In this document: positions 19,368 through 29,189 of the stretch, one piece after another
Layout of the letters: each line of letters begins with the position of its first letter
How positions within the stretch are numbered: the stretch's first letter is position 1
Assembly: GCA_022559985.1 (NCBI GenBank)
Contig: JAFJTR010000150.1
Span: 1-36,748 of the forward strand
Length of the DNA: 36,748 nt
Reading direction: 5' to 3'
Source: Parastagonospora avenae f. sp. tritici 18332-5
Lineage: Eukaryota; Ascomycota; Dothideomycetes; Pleosporales; Phaeosphaeriaceae
Translations under genes and position numbers: made by a program
The notes under the pieces: model-generated
Databases searched by the model: none
Seen by the model: only the letters and a program-made list of their open reading frames with translations
Told to the model about the DNA's origin: nothing

Positions 19368-19885
19368 CTTCTCTGTCGTCAGCGAGGGTGTCGACGGCAA
19401 TTGTGGAGGGTACGCACTTTGTCTGCTGTTGGGGTTAGTTGTCGTGACGATTTCGACGTTCGAGCATCGAATTCGAGCCGCAGAGGTGCGCTTGGCACGC
19501 TAGTAAGCGAACCTCCACTAGCTTGCGACCGAGGAGGCGCGAACAACACGAACATCACTGAGACGGCGCGTGCGATCATTATTTTTCAATACTGCCCGTC
19601 TACTATCAGTCAAAGAACTCTCACGTAGTTAACTTCGCAGAGGTGTTTGTAGCCTTACGTTTCACGCGATTGCAGCAGTGAGAGGCATACAAGCTTGTAA
19701 ATTCTTGCTGAGCTAATCTGTCATGCTAGAGTATGCTACTATACGTCCTTCAAGCGTGCTAGTCGAAGCCAGGGTATGTAATGCTCCGGAGAAAATCATG
19801 TCATGCGTTATGTAAGCCCTAGCGGGCACTCGGTCTGTCGTGAGGGACGCCGTTTTGAATTCGGTGAAGGACTGCACCATAGTAC
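19368..19885. other. Intergenic region: eL32 promoter and DCN1 3' flank
   Basis: This 518-bp stretch has no recognisable gene. It should contain the strong eL32 promoter near its low end and the DCN1 3' UTR near its high end. Frames here are short and featureless. Confidence 0.5.
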
Positions 19886-22534
19886 TCAGTACTCCTCATC
19901 CATTGGCTCTTCTTTCGAACCGCCGCGCTTCTCTGTCTTGACCCACTCTACAAAGTCATCGATAACTGACGGCCACGACGATTCCTCGGTCCAGAAGGTC
20001 ATGGCCTCATCGGCAAGTGTAAGCTTGGCGAACTTCAACGTCTCGTTCCACATGTCCTTGTTGACACTCTTCTTGAACGAGCTGGTGAGGAAGTCTTTCC
20101 ACCAGTCTAGCCACGGCGTGCTGGCGCTTGACCACTTGATTGCAGACAGAGGTGAGGCGAAGAGGAGGTCCCAGAAGGCGATCGCTTGCTCAAGAGCAGC
20201 TTGTTTTGAGTTGCCGGCTTTCGCAATGGTGAATGCGTACTTGTAGACGCGATCGAAGAGTTCCCGGTTGCCTGGGAGCTCTGACTTGATATTCTTGATG
20301 TAGGCCTTCTGCTTCTCGAGGGTGTCGCAGCTACGCAATGTTAGAAATGTGTTTTGTGAGCTCCGGCGAGCATACTTACTTCCGCTCTTGCCAGCCGTTG
20401 ACGAATCCTTCTCGACCCAGTTCTCCCATAGCAGGAGCTTGAACAATCTCGTGCGCTGCGAACGACTCCAGCCCTTCAAGGTCCACGTTCAGATCACCAA
20501 AATACTTCATCGTTCCCTCGATACCAACCATATCAGGCTCTGCCTTGGGATCTTCACGATACTGATCGAAGATCTTGTTGAGCGCGGTCTTCATCGAAGA
20601 AGAGCCCGTTGAGCCGCCACTGCCGCTGAAGTACCTATGTGAAATCCGTTAGCATACATCATGTCATATCAAATTGTTGTGTCTTGATGCAGGAAAAATT
20701 ATGCTTGTTAGGTGCCCATCGTACTGCGAATGCTGTTCAAAGTTGGGAGCACTTGAAGACCGAGGATTTTCGTTTGTCGGAGCCCGCCATGGCTCCATTG
20801 CCGTCATCGGGATGCTGGACTGCTTTAAATATGTCTCGAACTGGGCCGTATCCAATAGAGTCGGGCTAGGATAAAATGGGCGTTCTGTAGCCTCCAATAG
20901 ATGGTATAGCATAATCCCACCCCCTGGAGGACGTAGCGGAAAGTCTTGAGGGTCTCTACCGCCACTTCTGACAGACAGTAGTTCCTCGGCCCTGGCTCCG
21001 ATCAAACGATCGAAGAGACCTCGGCGATGGTTGTCGAGCTTTCCGTAGAAGTCGCGACGTGCATTTGCAACTGGCGATACACAGTATGTTGGTGGCTGAC
21101 CACGGCCAAACAAAGCGAAGAACATATTGTGCGTATATGAGGGAAGCGTGAGCAGGAAATCCCGAAGAGTGTCTCCAATAGAAATTGGGACAGCCCACGC
21201 AGGATGTGCGTAGAGTAGCTCTATCCAGTCGCGAGTCCGGGCATATTCACGCTCAGGATGATGGTATCTGGGGAGGTCTTGCAGCTCCGAAGCACCCGCG
21301 GCGCTGCCCATCAAAGCGTCTGCTTCCTGTGGGTGCCTAGAGTCATGGGCTCGGGTATTTGTGTGACGTAGAGACAGGGGCGCGATCTCAGCTCTTTGGT
21401 TCTGCGAAAGCTCTTCATCTCGACCACCGCCTCGCAAGAAGACCATTGTCTGGACCTTGAGGTGCTCGTCACAGCCTGTTTTGGGTAGGAGAGGTGATGT
21501 GGCCACAGCCAAAGGAGGCTGGGAAGTGAGCGCGAACGAGGACTGTGATTCGAGAGATGCGACTGGCGCAGTGACAGTTCGTATGTGGCGAGTTTTTGCC
21601 AATCTTCCCAATGGCCCATATTTATGAGGCCCCATCATGGGCACGATAGCCGCTGAGTCTAGACCAGGCGTTGCAGATGAAAGACTGTCGTAAAGAACTT
21701 GACTCAGATACTCGGCCTGAAGCCTGTGTCGTTCGGTGAGAAGATTCTGCGCTTCTGTGGTAGTGATGGGTTCACAAGATGGCGGAGTTGCTGTCACACA
21801 CGCATGGCCGGTGAGGACGGCACCAGGCCGCAGGGAACGGTGATTTCCCGAGACTGCTACGGGAGCGGCATCCTGGCCTGGGATTGAGGACACGCGGGAT
21901 CGCTGCGATATACGACTGGCTGAGCTGAGCGAGCGATATGTAGAGGATGAGCTTTCCGATGCCACTCTGTCTCTTCGCTTCCGATAAGCAAGCTGCCGTG
22001 CTCTATCTTCGGACGCTCCAAACATAGTGTGCCAAGGCCGGATCTGTAGTGTGATGCTCGATAGCAAGTGTTTGGTTATATCAGTGGTGGATGAGGTTTC
22101 GACGCGTGAGAACGGTAGGTGACATCTGTGGTGGGCACTGCTTCTCTGGTGACGGCGAGTGTGGAAGTGACGGAGGCATGGTTGACAGCAAGCGCTTGTC
22201 CACGGTGAGGAGCTGCCATATCTTATGTCCCTCCTTCCTCTTTATGGCCCATTGTAGTTGTACTGCCAGCAGTTCTCCACGTGGATCGCAACCAGACCAT
22301 TGTGATATCTCCAAGTCGGGCTGTGGAGGATTCGTGCCCAGCGGAGGTAGCGAGTTCGGAAACCTGGACAACATGTTTGAGAAAGAAGAAAACTTGTACT
22401 TACGTGTTGATAGCTGCCTGCGCATCCCAGTTGTGGCTCTTCAGCACTCGCGCTGCTGCAGTCCGATCCACGCTTGTGAAACTCATGAATTGCGCGATCG
22501 CATTCTTCTGCTGGGTGTTATAGGCTGGCGGCAT
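19886..22534 (-). CDS. DCN1: Dcn1, cullin neddylation scaffold E3 (UBA plus DCUN1/PONY domain)
   Basis: It promotes transfer of Nedd8/Rub1 from Ubc12 to cullins. Exons (minus) are 22534-22404, 20634-20380 and 20330-19886, giving 276 aa, normal for the family. Exon 1 encodes the UBA domain (residues about 6-45: KNAIAQFMSFTSVDRTAAAR, LKSHNWDAQAAINT). Exons 2-3 give the potentiating-neddylation domain: LNKIFDQYRE, MVGIEGTMKYFGDL, then FDRVYKYAFTIAKAG, KQAALEQAIAFWDLLF and FVEWVKTEK. It ends in an acidic tail. Joining exons 1 and 2 splits a Thr codon and gives AAINTYFSGSGG, the expected UBA-to-PONY transition. The first intron (20635-22403) is 1769 bp, extreme for this genome, and contains another long ORF. 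The second is 49 bp (GTAAGT...GCGTAG). Confidence 0.9.
20635..22403 (-). other. Giant first intron of DCN1 containing a nested ORF
   Basis: The 5' splice site is CAC|GTAAGTAC, a near-perfect consensus. The 3' end has TATGCTAACGG (branch point) followed by CACATAG, also textbook. Reading into the intron meets TAA immediately (ACG TAA), so retention would truncate Dcn1 right after the UBA domain. Nearly all of the 1769 bp is occupied by minus-strand open frames. Confidence 0.8.
20664..22025 (-). CDS. Hypothetical protein nested in the DCN1 intron, same strand
   Basis: No family recognised. From ATG 22025 the frame gives 453 aa; it stays open upstream to 22067 (TTG). It could be extended by an upstream exon in the frame 22371-22081, which contains QWSGCDPRGELLAVQLQWA; a plausible acceptor CACTACAG lies at about 22046-22053, but no good donor was found. 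The N-terminus is basic and Ser-rich (RARQLAYRKRRDRVASESSS). A folded-looking part in the second half contains REYARTRDWIELLYAHPAW and DTLRDFLLTLPSYTHNMFFA. Motifs LRGGGRDEEL (about residue 197) and VRSGGRDPQDF (about 352) echo the RGG motifs of the gene at 12175-14876. The stop lies only 29 bp before the DCN1 acceptor, so its mRNA must either end inside DCN1 exon 2 or run on through DCN1. Confidence 0.65.
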   Translation of the reverse strand: MFGASEDRARQLAYRKRRDRVASESSSSTYRSLSSASRISQRSRVSSIPGQDAAPVAVSGNHRSLRPGAVLTGHACVTATPPSCEPITTTEAQNLLTERHRLQAEYLSQVLYDSLSSATPGLDSAAIVPMMGPHKYGPLGRLAKTRHIRTVTAPVASLESQSSFALTSQPPLAVATSPLLPKTGCDEHLKVQTMVFLRGGGRDEELSQNQRAEIAPLSLRHTNTRAHDSRHPQEADALMGSAAGASELQDLPRYHHPEREYARTRDWIELLYAHPAWAVPISIGDTLRDFLLTLPSYTHNMFFALFGRGQPPTYCVSPVANARRDFYGKLDNHRRGLFDRLIGARAEELLSVRSGGRDPQDFPLRPPGGGIMLYHLLEATERPFYPSPTLLDTAQFETYLKQSSIPMTAMEPWRAPTNENPRSSSAPNFEQHSQYDGHLTSIIFPASRHNNLI

Positions 22535-22851
22535 GTTTGGTCAGCTCTTGTCTTCGAAGTTGTGAAAAGGTGCGCGGTGGACTCGAGCTGCGCGACGACA
22601 GCGGGGCTGAGATCGCGAAGTTGACCGCGGGGCTGTGAGCGGGGTAAAACGTAGGACGATGAGGTGAGAGGAGTAGGGAAAGAAAATGAGGAGGATTAGA
22701 GGTAGAGAAAGTTGAAGCGCTAGACCAAGCTCTGCTCCCTGGTGGACTGGTGCATTAGATGACTTGGGCGACGATAGTCTGACTGACGTGACCGCATTTA
22801 CGGTCGACGCAGCAGCTCGAGCCGAACGGGCATTTTTCGGACATAAACGCC

Positions 22852-23013
22852 CTAAAATCCACCACCTCCAGACCATGCCTTGTGCAACGTGAAAGAACAA
22901 AATTGACTACACTTACCAGCCTCGCCATCGCCGCTCTTCTTGTTCTTTTTAGGAGTAGTCTTTATTTTTTTCGCGGGACCCTTTGTGTCTTCCTGGATCT
23001 TGCGTTTGGGCAT
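22852..23013 (-). CDS. Possible small Lys-rich nuclear protein (incomplete model)
   Basis: Not recognised. From ATG 23013 the frame encodes a strongly basic start (MPKRKIQEDTKGPAKKIKTT followed by PKKNKKSGDGEAG), a likely nuclear localisation signal. A good donor (GTAAGT) begins at 22916, so exon 1 is probably 23013-22917 (32 codons plus one base). Acceptors CACAAG and TTTTAG downstream both continue in a frame running toward 22541, without recognisable features. Unspliced, the frame ends at 22852 as a 53-aa peptide with a WSGGGGF end. The 3' structure is therefore uncertain. It lies about 320 bp upstream of DCN1 on the same strand. Confidence 0.35.
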   Translation of the reverse strand: MPKRKIQEDTKGPAKKIKTTPKKNKKSGDGEAGKCSQFCSFTLHKAWSGGGGF

Positions 23014-23903
23014 GGTAAATGCGTGCCTGTATCTGTATAGTGGTTGTAGCGAGGCGAATAGAATCGGCGTGGAACGTATATACGTACCGGTATGAGGGTC
23101 GAGTTTGTAACTTGCGCGCGTAAATTCTGTCACAGAGATCTCGGGTTGACGCCACGTCGAGTTGCTGTGAACCTTGGAATGGCGATGCGGCTCGCGCGTG
23201 TTGGCGAAGGTGGATCTACGTGAGCGAACAGGAAAGAGCGTGCAGAAAAGTCCCATGCAAGGTCGTTTGCTGTCAGATCAAGCAGATATTGCTAGGTGAC
23301 GCTCGATTGCTAACTAGTACTTTCTCAAAAAGGAAACACGGCTCGCAGTGAATCAGTAACTTGGAATATTGGCTCTAAGTCACGTTGATGAGAACTCTGA
23401 AGTATGACAAGCAAGCAGACAAGACAGAATCGTGTGCCGAAGTTGGGGTGAGGTCCGCAAAGTACAAGGCGCGACCCTCACGGCATGTATTTTGATAGGG
23501 CAGGGCTGGATCGCCAACTCCACGCGTAGTCATGTGCCCCATCGAACACGGGAATCCTTGTATAGCAGGTCTGCCATGATCGGGTGAATGAATGCGGACC
23601 GCGCGTGTACCACGAACTTTTTATCCAAATCAATTCGAGGTTTAAGTGTCACTATACGATTTTCAAAGCCTCGAACGTTTTCCTTGTACGTGACAGGCTG
23701 CGGCCACAGAGGCTTGAGCACCTGCACTACACACAGAGGTAAGAATAGGCGAGCAAGCATATCCGTGTTGCAAAAGAAAGGCTAGATAGCCGTGATAAAA
23801 TCAAGAAGTCGTATATTTTGGCTACGCTTGCAACTCGACAAGTTGCGTAACAAAACAGGGAATGTACAAATTACGGCTATCATCCATGACCATCTCCACT
23901 TTA
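23014..23903. other. Intergenic region, no gene recognised
   Basis: About 890 bp lies between the small basic-protein candidate and the MVP1 stop. Short frames on both strands (at most about 76 codons) lack motifs. Nothing else was seen. Confidence 0.5.
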
Positions 23904-26255
23904 TCAATCGGCTGATGGCATACTCTCCACTTCCTCACTCAATGCCCGCCAATTGTCTGCCTGCAGCTCCGCGTACTTCACACGCTCTTGGCTCCATTCC
24001 TGGTGCAGTCTGCTAATGTGGTATTGACTCTTCTGGAAATGCAGCAATTCATCTCGGATGCACTCTACGATGAAGACACCCCGCGCATGCTGCTGGACGA
24101 TGGATTCCTTGTCCTGTCGAGCATCAAATTAGCCAACCATCAAATCGACTGTATAGTATGCTGGGGAATTACCTTGAAGATGGCATCTTCAACCTTTTCT
24201 GCCTCCCCAGGTTTGATCTGGTCTGCAGGCTTGTTCCTGATGTTCTGCAGCTTCGTCTCGTTGTTTGCTATTCTCTTTTCCAGCGCCGGAATGTTGTCTC
24301 TCGCATACTTGTCGCGTCGATCAAACATATCCCTCACACTGACCAGTGTGTCTCGTTGTCTCTTAAAGTCCTCGAGTACACCCTCTTCCCATCCTCGTGC
24401 CTCATCTTCCAAAAGTTGTTTTGACTGATCCAGGTGTCTCGCCGTTGAATTCAAACCTTCATTTAACAGGGGAACGTCATTTGTATCGACTGCGTACGTC
24501 TCCTGCGAGGTTTCGGTGAGGGAGACGAGAGCGGTAGAGAAGCGATGGTATTCAGCAGCCATGCCTTCGTTACGTCTGGTCAGTCTCTCCATCATGTTGC
24601 AGAGGTTGATGTAGCTCTCTGAGCTTCGTCTTACTCCCGATCGGACGGTGTCGAAAAGCTCGGGCAGTGTCTTGGGAAGTGAGTCTTCGAGATCAGGAGG
24701 AAGCGTTTTGCCGGCAAACTCTTCTTGGACAGACAAGTTGGCTTGTTTGCGCCAGACGGAGAGTTCCTGCAATCAATCAGTACTCCATATGTGCATGCCC
24801 CGAGAGGTACTTACGGTAGGCACAGTGAGAAACATGACTACAAGCTGTTCCTGATTGAGCACGGGATGCCTGACAAGTGCATTTGTGAATCGTGTCAATC
24901 CTTTCCTTCGTTTCTCCAGGAAGCTAGCATCTGCAGCTATAGGATTACCGTTGACTAAGAAACTTCAATACGCATCTAATCATCGGGGAAGGTGTACTCA
25001 CTACCAACTCTCTTTGGGGGCAACAATGGAAGTTGTCGGAAAGGATATCGCTTGTGTAGGCAGTCTAATAACCAAACGAAGTCGCTGTAGCGACGAACGA
25101 CCTTGGTAGTCCGTCTTGAGCTGGCCACTTCGTAGTTACGATGCTGGAACAGGAACACGCCCTCCTTTTCGGCAATAGTCGTAATAGTGATGACCTCCTC
25201 ACTCCCGCTTCCTCCTGCGCGCCCAATCGAGCGACCCAGCTCAGGTGAAGGATTGTGACCACCACCTACAGGAGCTGCGCCAAATCCGCCATCGCCCAGG
25301 TCTGGCGTCGCGAATGGCTGGCTGGATACGCCGTTGTAGCCTCCCCATCCACCCTCGCTACTCAAGGAGCTCGGCTGCACGTTGTCTTGATTGGAGGTTG
25401 ATTGGGAAGTTGAGTGCGTAGTGAATTGGCTCGTGGTTCGGGCAGTAGAAGGAACATTCGCGCCGTTCGTCTGACCTGGGACGGCTGCATAGCTCGAGTG
25501 GTTATGACCTTTGTGCATGTCTGGGCTGCCCCAGGGATCAGCCTCTGGATCGCCAAAAGACTGCTTGCGCATGGGCGCACGTGAGCGGCTCGGTGTGGGC
25601 AATTGCTGCTCCGAAGGTTGCTTTTGGGGCGTAGGGCGTGGCGGTTCCTGTGCGGGCGGCGCGGGCTCAGGTTGCTGCTTCTGTGACTGGGGCAACGATA
25701 CCGACGGAACGGGCAGATCTGGCGGGCCATTAGTATCACTCAAGATGCGATTGCGGTTGATAGGGATATGCGGCACTGACTTCTCTTCCGCTCGTCAACA
25801 CTGTCCAAGGTAATGTCCTCGTTCTCTTGAGCGAGGCCAATCAATGCGAACATGACGTTAAACTCGTTCCTTCCCAGTCCCGCATCCTCGTGGCCCGGCT
25901 GCACAACGACGTCCAGGATTGTGGCTTGGACATTGCTGGAGACGCCGCTGCTGGCCATGAGCTTTTTTGCATCGTCAATGCTAATGCCGCTGGCCGCGCC
26001 ATGGCCGGCGTCTAGTACTGCGTCGAAGGCGTCAATGTACGACTCTGGCACGTCCGACGCAGGAAGGAGCGACTTCACAAGGGAGCCGCGACCGGGTTTC
26101 TTCGGTGTAGGAAAAGCCCACGGCGAGTCGTTGTTGTCAATCTCGTCGGCGAACAAGCTGTTCCCCGTCTTGCCCGCGGGCTTGGGATCGTCATCGAAGA
26201 GCGACGACGACTGTTTCGCGCGCGAGGGCACGTCCTCGTCACCAAATAGAGACAT
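23904..26255 (-). CDS. MVP1: Mvp1, PX-BAR sorting nexin of endosomal sorting
   Basis: A membrane-remodelling sorting nexin acting at endosomes in vacuolar protein sorting. Exons (minus) are 26255-25781, 25718-25002, 24954-24815, 24766-24173 and 24113-23904, giving 711 aa; the introns are 62, 47, 48 and 59 bp. The first intron uses GTCAGT. Splicing it joins VDERKRN to LPVPSVSLPQ, as in other fungal Mvp1. The N-terminal region (1-158, MSLFGDEDVPSRAKQSSSLF ... SPWAFPTPKKP) has an EH-like segment. A disordered Pro/Gln/Ser linker follows. The PX domain runs about 332-440: RRYSDFVWLLDCLHKRYPF, LPLLPPKRVGINGN, FLEKRRKGLTRF. The C-terminal BAR-like region runs about 450-711 with long charged helices. 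The gene is compact and intact. Confidence 0.93.
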
Positions 26256-26844
26256 GGAGACGAGCGTATGTTTTATGTATATGTGGACTGGAAATGAGCA
26301 CGCGAGCCGCAGCGGCAATGAAGGGTTGCTGCAGGACGAGATACCAGACGGAAGCTCTATGTGACGATAACATGGAGCTATCACGCAGCCGCGCCGCGCA
26401 AGGAACAGGCCGACGCGCTAGCCCAAGCTTCAATGGGCACCTATCATCAGCTTGGCACAAGTACCTGTTATGTCATCACAGCAATGGAACTCTGAGTTCC
26501 GGAATCATCTTTGGTGGCATTGTCGTACGTCTGTCTGTATTTACATGTAGATTTCGTACGCAGATCCATCTCTGCGGGCACAATGTAACTCAACGCCTCT
26601 ACACAATATGTGTAGTTGGAAATCATAAATCAGTGGGTATCCATGAACGAACTATATCCTCGAGTCCTGTAGCCTCTTCTTTTGAGGTCCAATCTTACGC
26701 CAAATCCATGCCAATGCTATGTGGTGTAACCAACCACTGAGTAAAACTCTCCCCGCCGTGCGCCTAGCCAAATATGAGGGTATATGCCGACACCAAAAAT
26801 TCGTAACCATAATGTGAAATGCAATCGACCTGCCAAGATGCAGA
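26256..26844. other. Intergenic region: MVP1 promoter and palH 3' flank
   Basis: This 589-bp stretch has no recognisable gene. The plus-strand frame of 148 codons (26294-26740) shows no motif and is probably chance. Confidence 0.5.
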
Positions 26845-29189
26845 CTATCTGTCGTGATTTGTGCTCGTATGCTGCGTTGTGCCTACTTGATGCTCCGAGT
26901 GAGTAACAGTCTGGTTGCCCAAGACGTCAGAACTGCCGTTTGCACGGAGTGCGATGTTTGGCGCAAATCGCACGTGAGACGCACGGCTCGATCCAACTGG
27001 CGAAGACGAGTTCAGCGCGGAATCACTCGACCGAGTGCCTCCAGATGATTGCGTAGGTGAGGATATCTCCTCCTCTTCGATGGCGGTTGGAACTCTGGTG
27101 AGATTCAAACCAGCTGTGGCGGAAGTCTCTTCGTGCTGGCCTCGTTGCTGCTGAACTATAATATCGGGCGACCAGGTCTGTCCACGAGGCTGGGCGGGTA
27201 TGATAGTCACGGGCAACGTGGCTTCGGTTTGCATGTCATTCCTCTTCTTTGCCCGGAAGCGTTCTCCTTGTTGTGCGGCAAATGTTCCCAATCGGTCCGC
27301 CAGTGCGAGGCCACTGTAGTTTCGTGGTGGAATGTTTGCAGCGACATCATCAACTGCCAGGGGTTCAATGACTCGCCCTCTTTGCAATTCTTGCGGCGGA
27401 GTACGACCATGGCGGCGAAATGTATTCGCAACTGCTTGCCAATGCCATTTGCTTTTATTGGCGGCTGCAGCTCCAGGGACATTCACACCCTTCTCAAGGT
27501 CTTCCGGGTCGATAGCAGAGTGTTGCTTGTGTTGGTTTTGTGTTTCCAAGGGCATTTCGTTTCGATTTGAGCGACCTTCTGCGGTGCCCAGTGGGAGAGG
27601 GGGTGGTGTTTCGCTTATCGGATGGTATCGGACTGTGTAGACCGTAGAATCTGCAGAAGTTGTGTCTGTCCTGCTTACGGGCGAAGAGATGACGGGAACG
27701 GGTGGCGGCGTCTGGACACGTATATAGTTGCGCGAACTTCGATCACCACGATTGGCCGACTCGGATCGGCGATGTGCAGGTGCAGGTGCTGGGATGTGGA
27801 TACTCCGCTTCTGGCGTGCTTGTGTGCGTGGTGACTCAGTCATCTTTCGACCTAGGCGGTGGGCGAGAACATTGATACGATCTGTATGAGCAATTGTGAA
27901 CGCGCCCAGACCACCGAAGCCTCCCCCACGTCCATTCTTTTGCTCGTCATGCATCTTGTGACCTTCTCTCTTGGAGGGCCATCTCGTGTCTGACGACGGT
28001 GTAGTGTCAAGCATGTCGTCTCCGTCGTAGATTTCTCTTCCCAGAATTCCGTCTTTTCTCTCCTCTCTCTCTAGAGCTTCAATCCTCTCGACCCACTCCC
28101 AAACAATCACACTGGCAGCGGCAGCTCCAACCCAGCGGAAGTAGTCGCCCCATCCAGCAATGGTGTAGTTTGCGATGTCAGTGATGAAAAATACAACAGG
28201 CGTAAGAACGGCGATGACGGACAGGAGCGCAACAACGCTCATATTCCACATCATGGAGTGGTAGAAGGCGTATCGTCGCTTCGTAATGGCGTAGTACATG
28301 ACCCAAGCAGCATACAGCATGCTAAGGGATAGTTGAAACAGGTAACTCAAGGCGGGGATGGCGGTTTCAAAGTGCACGGGACGGCCATTGTTCTCGTACG
28401 GTCCAAAGCTATTCAGAGAGCTGAAGGTAATGTCCAGGAGTATCAGTGCGAAGCCGACCCATTTGATGATAACCTTCTCTTTGTGGCGCGGAAACAGGCG
28501 TATCAGAGTCTGTACCTGTGCGAGCCAGATGAATATGTCGGAAATGATGCGGGAAACCTTGATCTCCATGCCGGCTACGACCTGGTCGCGCAGCTCCATG
28601 GCGTCAATGAAGCCTTCTCTGTACTGGCGGCCGGCGATCTTGAACGTGTCGGCCGTGGCGAGCGTCAGCGATATAGCGACTGTGAGGGCGGCCACCTTCT
28701 GTAGCCACGGCCTACTGCCGACGCCTATGATGGATCCACCTCCTGTTGCGCCGCTGATCATGCCGCGTCGTCCCATGAGACCCGAGCGGCCCGTCGCATT
28801 GCCGACAAAGAAGGTACGAGGAGTGATGATGAGCATAATGACGAGCATCCACGCGATGACGGTCGCAGCACCCGTCGCATAGGCCTGGGGGGTGATGGAA
28901 GCGTGGAACGGGTCCCGGATGTCGGCGATGCTCGTGATGCCGCCCGTGGTTTCGTCCATGACATTTTGCGACGAGTCGCTGCATTGTGGGCGGAAGAACG
29001 CGTCGGCGCTGAGGTTGATGAAGTTGCCCGGTGCCAGCTCGATGATGCCATAGGCAGGGAGTTTGTACGAGGGGCAATGCTGTCGCCGTCAGTAGTTGCG
29101 CGCGCAGTCGCTGCTGGCACACTCACGAAAGGCTTGGACTGGTCGCGCCGTCCCAGGAGGTGGGCCGCGTCCCACTCGTCCTCCCACAT
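26845..29189 (-). CDS. palH: PalH/Rim21, seven-transmembrane ambient-pH sensor
   Basis: The plasma-membrane receptor of the Pal/Rim pathway. It senses neutral-alkaline pH and, with the arrestin PalF and ESCRT components, leads to PacC/Rim101 processing. Exons are 29189-29127 and 29079-26845 (765 aa). The 47-bp intron has GTGAGT, CTACTGACGG and CGACAG and restores the extracellular start: GRRDQSKPF joins HCPSYKLPAYGIIEL. The lumenal N-terminal segment contains DPFHASITPQAYA. Seven spans lie within about residues 90-360. The family hallmarks are GRSGLMGRRGMISGATGG, SRPWLQKVAALTVAISLTLA and WLAQVQTLIRLFPRHKEKV. The long cytosolic tail (about 365-765) is disordered and proline- and serine-rich, consistent with the PalF-binding region. 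It is followed across 2.4 kb by SCC3 on the other strand. Confidence 0.94.

Noticed and set aside
22755..22840. Minus-strand frame with a PBZ-like zinc motif (CPFGSSCCVDRKCGH)
   Set aside because: The frame cannot be reached from the GTAAGT donor at 22916 with the visible acceptors and has no start of its own. The spacing to His also differs by one from the PBZ pattern.
28712..29122. His-rich minus-strand frame over the palH start
   Set aside because: It is the off-frame reading of palH. The in-frame model with the 47-bp intron explains the region.
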